A DNA stretch of 64,000 bases. Origin: JBMNUM01 sp050946275 (GTDB taxonomy: Bacteria; Actinomycetota; Coriobacteriia; Coriobacteriales; CADBOM01). Shown here one piece after another: positions 61,304-64,000 of the stretch. Made by a program: the position numbers and the translations under genes. The notes below the pieces were generated by a model that had not been told where the DNA came from, ran no database searches, and saw only the letters and a program-made list of their open reading frames with translations. Where the stretch lies: NCBI GenBank assembly GCA_050946275.1, contig JBMNUM010000006.1, positions 1-64,000 of the forward strand, written 5' to 3'. Positions within the stretch are counted from its first letter, which is position 1. The number at the start of each line of letters is the position of its first letter.

Positions 61304-61750
61304 ATGAATCATGACGAACTCCGCGGCATCATGCGGGAGTTTTACGGGTCTCCTCTTTCGTTCCTCGAGGTGGAGGACGGAGAAACCCGTATCAAGATGA
61401 AGAAACCGGTGGGCAAGGCTGCCGTGGAATCTGCTGTCGTGCAGGTTCCCGTTCCCGCAGCCGCGGACACCCTTTCCGACAACAAGCAGGCAGAGGCCTC
61501 CGATGAGCACGTCTACCGCGTGAAATCTCCGCTGGTCGGCGTGTTCTACGAGGCGCCCTCGCCCGGCGAGGAGCCGTTTGTGCGCCAAGGACAGCACGTC
61601 GAGGAGGGCGACGTCCTCTGCATCATCGAGGCCATGAAGATGATGAACGACGTCAAGGCTCCGAAGGCGGGAACCGTGCGCTGGATCGCCGTCCAGAACG
61701 CGGAGACCGTCGGCTACGACGACCTGCTCATGGAGATCGAGGCGGACTAA
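61304..61750 (+). CDS. accB: Biotin carboxyl carrier protein of acetyl-CoA carboxylase
   Basis: A 148-residue BCCP. The C-terminal biotinyl domain holds IEAMKMMNDVKAPKAGTV, with the biotinylated Lys in EAMKM. An Ala/Pro/Asp linker joins it to the N-terminal region. Biotin could come from BioB (48012-49019). It is followed after 1 nt by accC, so translation is coupled. Confidence 0.95.
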   Translation: MNHDELRGIMREFYGSPLSFLEVEDGETRIKMKKPVGKAAVESAVVQVPVPAAADTLSDNKQAEASDEHVYRVKSPLVGVFYEAPSPGEEPFVRQGQHVEEGDVLCIIEAMKMMNDVKAPKAGTVRWIAVQNAETVGYDDLLMEIEAD

Positions 61751-61751
61751 C

Positions 61752-63149
61752 GTGTTCAAGCGCGTGCTGGTTGCCAACCGGGGCGAAATCGCCCAGAGAA
61801 TCATCCAATGTTGCATCGATATGGACGTCGAATGCGTCGCGGTGTATTCGACCGCAGACGAGCACGCGCTCTACGTGCCCTTTGCGACGGCGTCCGTCTG
61901 CATCGGCGACGCGCCGGCGGCCAAGAGCTACCTCAACGTCGACGCGATCATCTCGGCGGCGCTCGCCACGGGATGCGACGCCATTCATCCCGGATACGGC
62001 TTTCTCTCCGAGAACGCTGACTTTGCGCGCAAGTGCGAGGAATACGGCATCAAGTTCATCGGGCCCCCCGCCGACGTCATCGAGAAGATGGGCGTCAAGG
62101 CGGCCGCCCGCGAGCTCATGATGCAAAACGACGTGCCCGTCGTTCCCGGCTCCGATGGAGTCGTCGCGAACGCTGACGAGGCCGCGGTCGTTGCCGAGCG
62201 CATCGGCTATCCTGTGCTGGTGAAGGCATCCGCAGGCGGCGGCGGTCGCGGCATGCGCCGCGTCGAGAGCGCCGAGAAGCTGCCGGCCATGTTCGAGCAG
62301 GCCCGCGCGGAGGCCCTGGCGTGTTTCGGCAACGGCGACTTGTACGTCGAGAAGCTGATCGTCAATCCCAAGCACGTCGAGATCCAGGTGTTCGCCGACA
62401 CGCGCGGCAATGTCGTCCACCTCGGCGAGCGCGATTGCTCGATCCAGCGCAAGAACCAGAAGATGATCGAGGAAACCCCCTGCTCGCGCCTCACGCCCGC
62501 GCTTCGCGCCGAGATGGGCGAGGTGGCCGTGCGCGCGGCCCGCGCAGCAGGCTATGTGAACGCGGGGACGGTCGAGTTCGTCATGGACGAGCAGGGCCAC
62601 TACTACTTCATCGAGATGAACACGCGCATCCAGGTTGAGCACCCCATCACCGAGATGCTCTACCGCGTCGACCTCATCCGCGAGCAGATCCGCGTCGCAG
62701 AGGGGCTGCCCCTGAGCTTCGCGCAGGAGGACCTCAAGCCGTCGGGTCATGCAATCGAGTGCCGCGTCAACGCCGAGGATCCCTCGCGTGACTTCGCACC
62801 GTGCCCTGGCACCGTCGACATGATGCACCTGCCCTCGGGCAATGGCGCACGCGTCGACTCGGCGCTCTACACGGGTTGCGAGGTGAGCCCGTTCTACGAC
62901 TCCCTCATCGCGAAGATCGTCGTATGGGCGCCCACCCGCCTCGAAGCCGTGCGCAAGATGCGCCGCTGCCTCGAGGAGACGGTCATCTCGGGAGTCGACA
63001 CCAACATCGAATTCGAGCTCTTCATCTTGTTCCACGGCAAGTTCCTCAAGGGGAGCTACACGACGAGCTTCATCGAGGAGTGCCTGGACGAGCTGCTCGA
63101 GCTCGGCCAGCGCGTGAGCGAGATTGAGGCGCAGGGAAGGGGCGAGTAG
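61752..63149 (+). CDS. accC: Acetyl-CoA carboxylase, biotin carboxylase subunit
   Basis: A 465-residue ATP-grasp enzyme that carboxylates biotin on AccB. FKRVLVANRGEIAQRI at the start, KASAGGGGRGMR (ATP loop), the ECRVNAEDPSRDFAPCPG block and NTRIQVEHPITE are conserved. The start codon is GTG at 61752. It would produce malonyl-CoA with AccB, AccD and AccA. Confidence 0.96.
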   Translation: MFKRVLVANRGEIAQRIIQCCIDMDVECVAVYSTADEHALYVPFATASVCIGDAPAAKSYLNVDAIISAALATGCDAIHPGYGFLSENADFARKCEEYGIKFIGPPADVIEKMGVKAAARELMMQNDVPVVPGSDGVVANADEAAVVAERIGYPVLVKASAGGGGRGMRRVESAEKLPAMFEQARAEALACFGNGDLYVEKLIVNPKHVEIQVFADTRGNVVHLGERDCSIQRKNQKMIEETPCSRLTPALRAEMGEVAVRAARAAGYVNAGTVEFVMDEQGHYYFIEMNTRIQVEHPITEMLYRVDLIREQIRVAEGLPLSFAQEDLKPSGHAIECRVNAEDPSRDFAPCPGTVDMMHLPSGNGARVDSALYTGCEVSPFYDSLIAKIVVWAPTRLEAVRKMRRCLEETVISGVDTNIEFELFILFHGKFLKGSYTTSFIEECLDELLELGQRVSEIEAQGRGE

Positions 63150-63152
63150 CCC

Positions 63153-64000
63153 ATGGCCAACCCAACGAATCCATTCGCCGGCCGACGCGAGTTCCTTCAG
63201 GCGATCAAGCAACTGAAGCCTCGCGTCGTGCAGGAAGCGGAGCGCAAGGCTAAGATCGAGAGCCTGAACTCCACGTGCCCGGACTGCGGGCGCGTCTGCA
63301 CCCCGGCAGAGCTCGAGGACAATCTCAGCCTCTGCCCGGATTGCGGTCACCACTTCCGGATGATCGCCCGCGACCGCCTCTACATGCTCCTCGATGACGG
63401 CAAGGCCGCATCATATCGGGAGCTGGACTCCAATCTGGTGGGCGACAATCCGCTTAAATTTCCCGGCTACGCCAAGAAACTCGAGGCGAGCCGTGCCACG
63501 ACCCATCTGAGCGAGGCGCTGCGATGCGCCGTGGGAACCATCGGCGGTTGCAAGTGCGTCCTCGTCGTCCTCGACAGCTACTTCATGATGGGAAGCATGG
63601 GCGTCGCCGTCGGCGAGCGCGTCACTCGCGCCATCGAGTACGCGACGGAGCAGCGGCTCCCCCTCATCATCTTCAGCGCAAGCGGTGGCGCCCGCATGCA
63701 AGAGGGCATCATGTCCCTCATGCAGATGGCGAAGACCTCGGCGGCGATCGCGCGCCACGATGAGGCCGGGCTGCTGTACATCTCCGTGCTCACGAACCCC
63801 ACGACGGGAGGTGTCACCGCGAGCTTCGCGAGCCTCGGTGACATCATCCTCGCCGAGCCGGGTGCGCTTATCGGCTTCGCCGGTCCCCGCGTCATCGAGC
63901 AAACCATCAAGCAGCAGCTGCCCGAGGGCTTCCAGCGCTCGGAATACCTGCTCGAGCACGGATTCATCGACAGCATCGTTCCCAGGCGAGAGCTCAGGGA
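63153..64000 (+). CDS. accD: Acetyl-CoA carboxylase carboxyltransferase, beta (AccD) part, partial
   Basis: The gene runs off the window end after about 282 codons. Two CPDCG motifs form the zinc ribbon near residue 44-64, followed by the crotonase-like core: SGGARMQEGIMSLMQMAKTSAA, LTNPTTGGVTASFASLGD and EPGALIGFAGPRVIEQTI. It starts 3 nt after accC. Whether accA is fused, as in some anaerobic Gram-positives, cannot be seen. Confidence 0.93.
   Translation, partial: MANPTNPFAGRREFLQAIKQLKPRVVQEAERKAKIESLNSTCPDCGRVCTPAELEDNLSLCPDCGHHFRMIARDRLYMLLDDGKAASYRELDSNLVGDNPLKFPGYAKKLEASRATTHLSEALRCAVGTIGGCKCVLVVLDSYFMMGSMGVAVGERVTRAIEYATEQRLPLIIFSASGGARMQEGIMSLMQMAKTSAAIARHDEAGLLYISVLTNPTTGGVTASFASLGDIILAEPGALIGFAGPRVIEQTIKQQLPEGFQRSEYLLEHGFIDSIVPRRELR

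Overview
The window is a high-GC chromosomal segment centred on a replication origin. Gene content and order suggest a strictly anaerobic, Gram-positive-type actinobacterium, most likely class Coriobacteriia (gut-type). The reasons are: a ferredoxin-dependent 2-oxoacid oxidoreductase, several lipoproteins, an LPxTG-type surface protein, a DciA-type (DUF721) gene between recF and gyrB, and several genes whose -10 box ends 7 nt before the ATG with little or no Shine-Dalgarno sequence (leaderless-like). The class is an inference; no rRNA gene is present to confirm it.

Layout. The putative oriC lies at about 35.20-35.99 kb and strand bias flips there. Leftward (minus strand) run dnaA, dnaN, recF, dciA, gyrB, gyrA, ddl, rpsT, then rpsP-khpA-rimM. 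Next comes a 6.4-kb gene for a vWA/Cna-B/pilin-repeat surface protein interrupted by one in-frame TAG, then trmD, lepB, glyQ, glyS. The conserved rpsP-khpA-rimM-trmD-lepB block is therefore split by the adhesin gene. Rightward run rpmH, rnpA, yidD, yidC, jag, rsmG, parS-like sites, parA, parB.

The far left (0.1-11.2 kb) holds a phosphodiesterase, a four-subunit 2-oxoacid:ferredoxin oxidoreductase operon, a class II aldolase-like protein, tRNA-Leu(CAA), a methyltransferase-like protein, a ParA-like ATPase, a lipoprotein, a LOG-family protein, a GH25 lysozyme and an acyltransferase-SGNH protein. The right half (41.5-64 kb) holds rlmN, a degenerate M23 protein, a BFN-domain protein, tRNA-Ile(GAU) and tRNA-Ala(UGC), a shortened CotH protein, an M42 aminopeptidase, lipoprotein-DUF1653-bioB, a DEAD-box helicase with a charged insert, a sirtuin, PAP2, mnmA, exonuclease III, a UvrD-PD(D/E)XK helicase-nuclease, an orphan Nif11-type RiPP precursor, a DJ-1/PfpI protein, a polysaccharide deacetylase, and the start of a fatty-acid operon (acpP-accB-accC-accD, cut by the window end).

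Most striking observations. (1) Two unrelated tRNA genes (Leu-CAA, Ala-UGC) are each followed by a similar non-coding structured element and then by a second exact 54-bp copy of the tRNA 3' end plus downstream DNA. In both, the repeat starts at the same T-loop nucleotide. The element carries an inverted copy of its own host's T-arm and hairpins that differ in sequence but keep pairing. (2) Three families of short dispersed palindromes occupy intergenic gaps, mostly at gene ends. (3) A Nif11-leader peptide with a CX3C-X6-CX3C core stands alone. (4) A single amber codon interrupts the giant adhesin. Cellular themes are replication and segregation, translation and tRNA maturation, envelope and surface proteins, and anaerobic carbon and fatty-acid metabolism.
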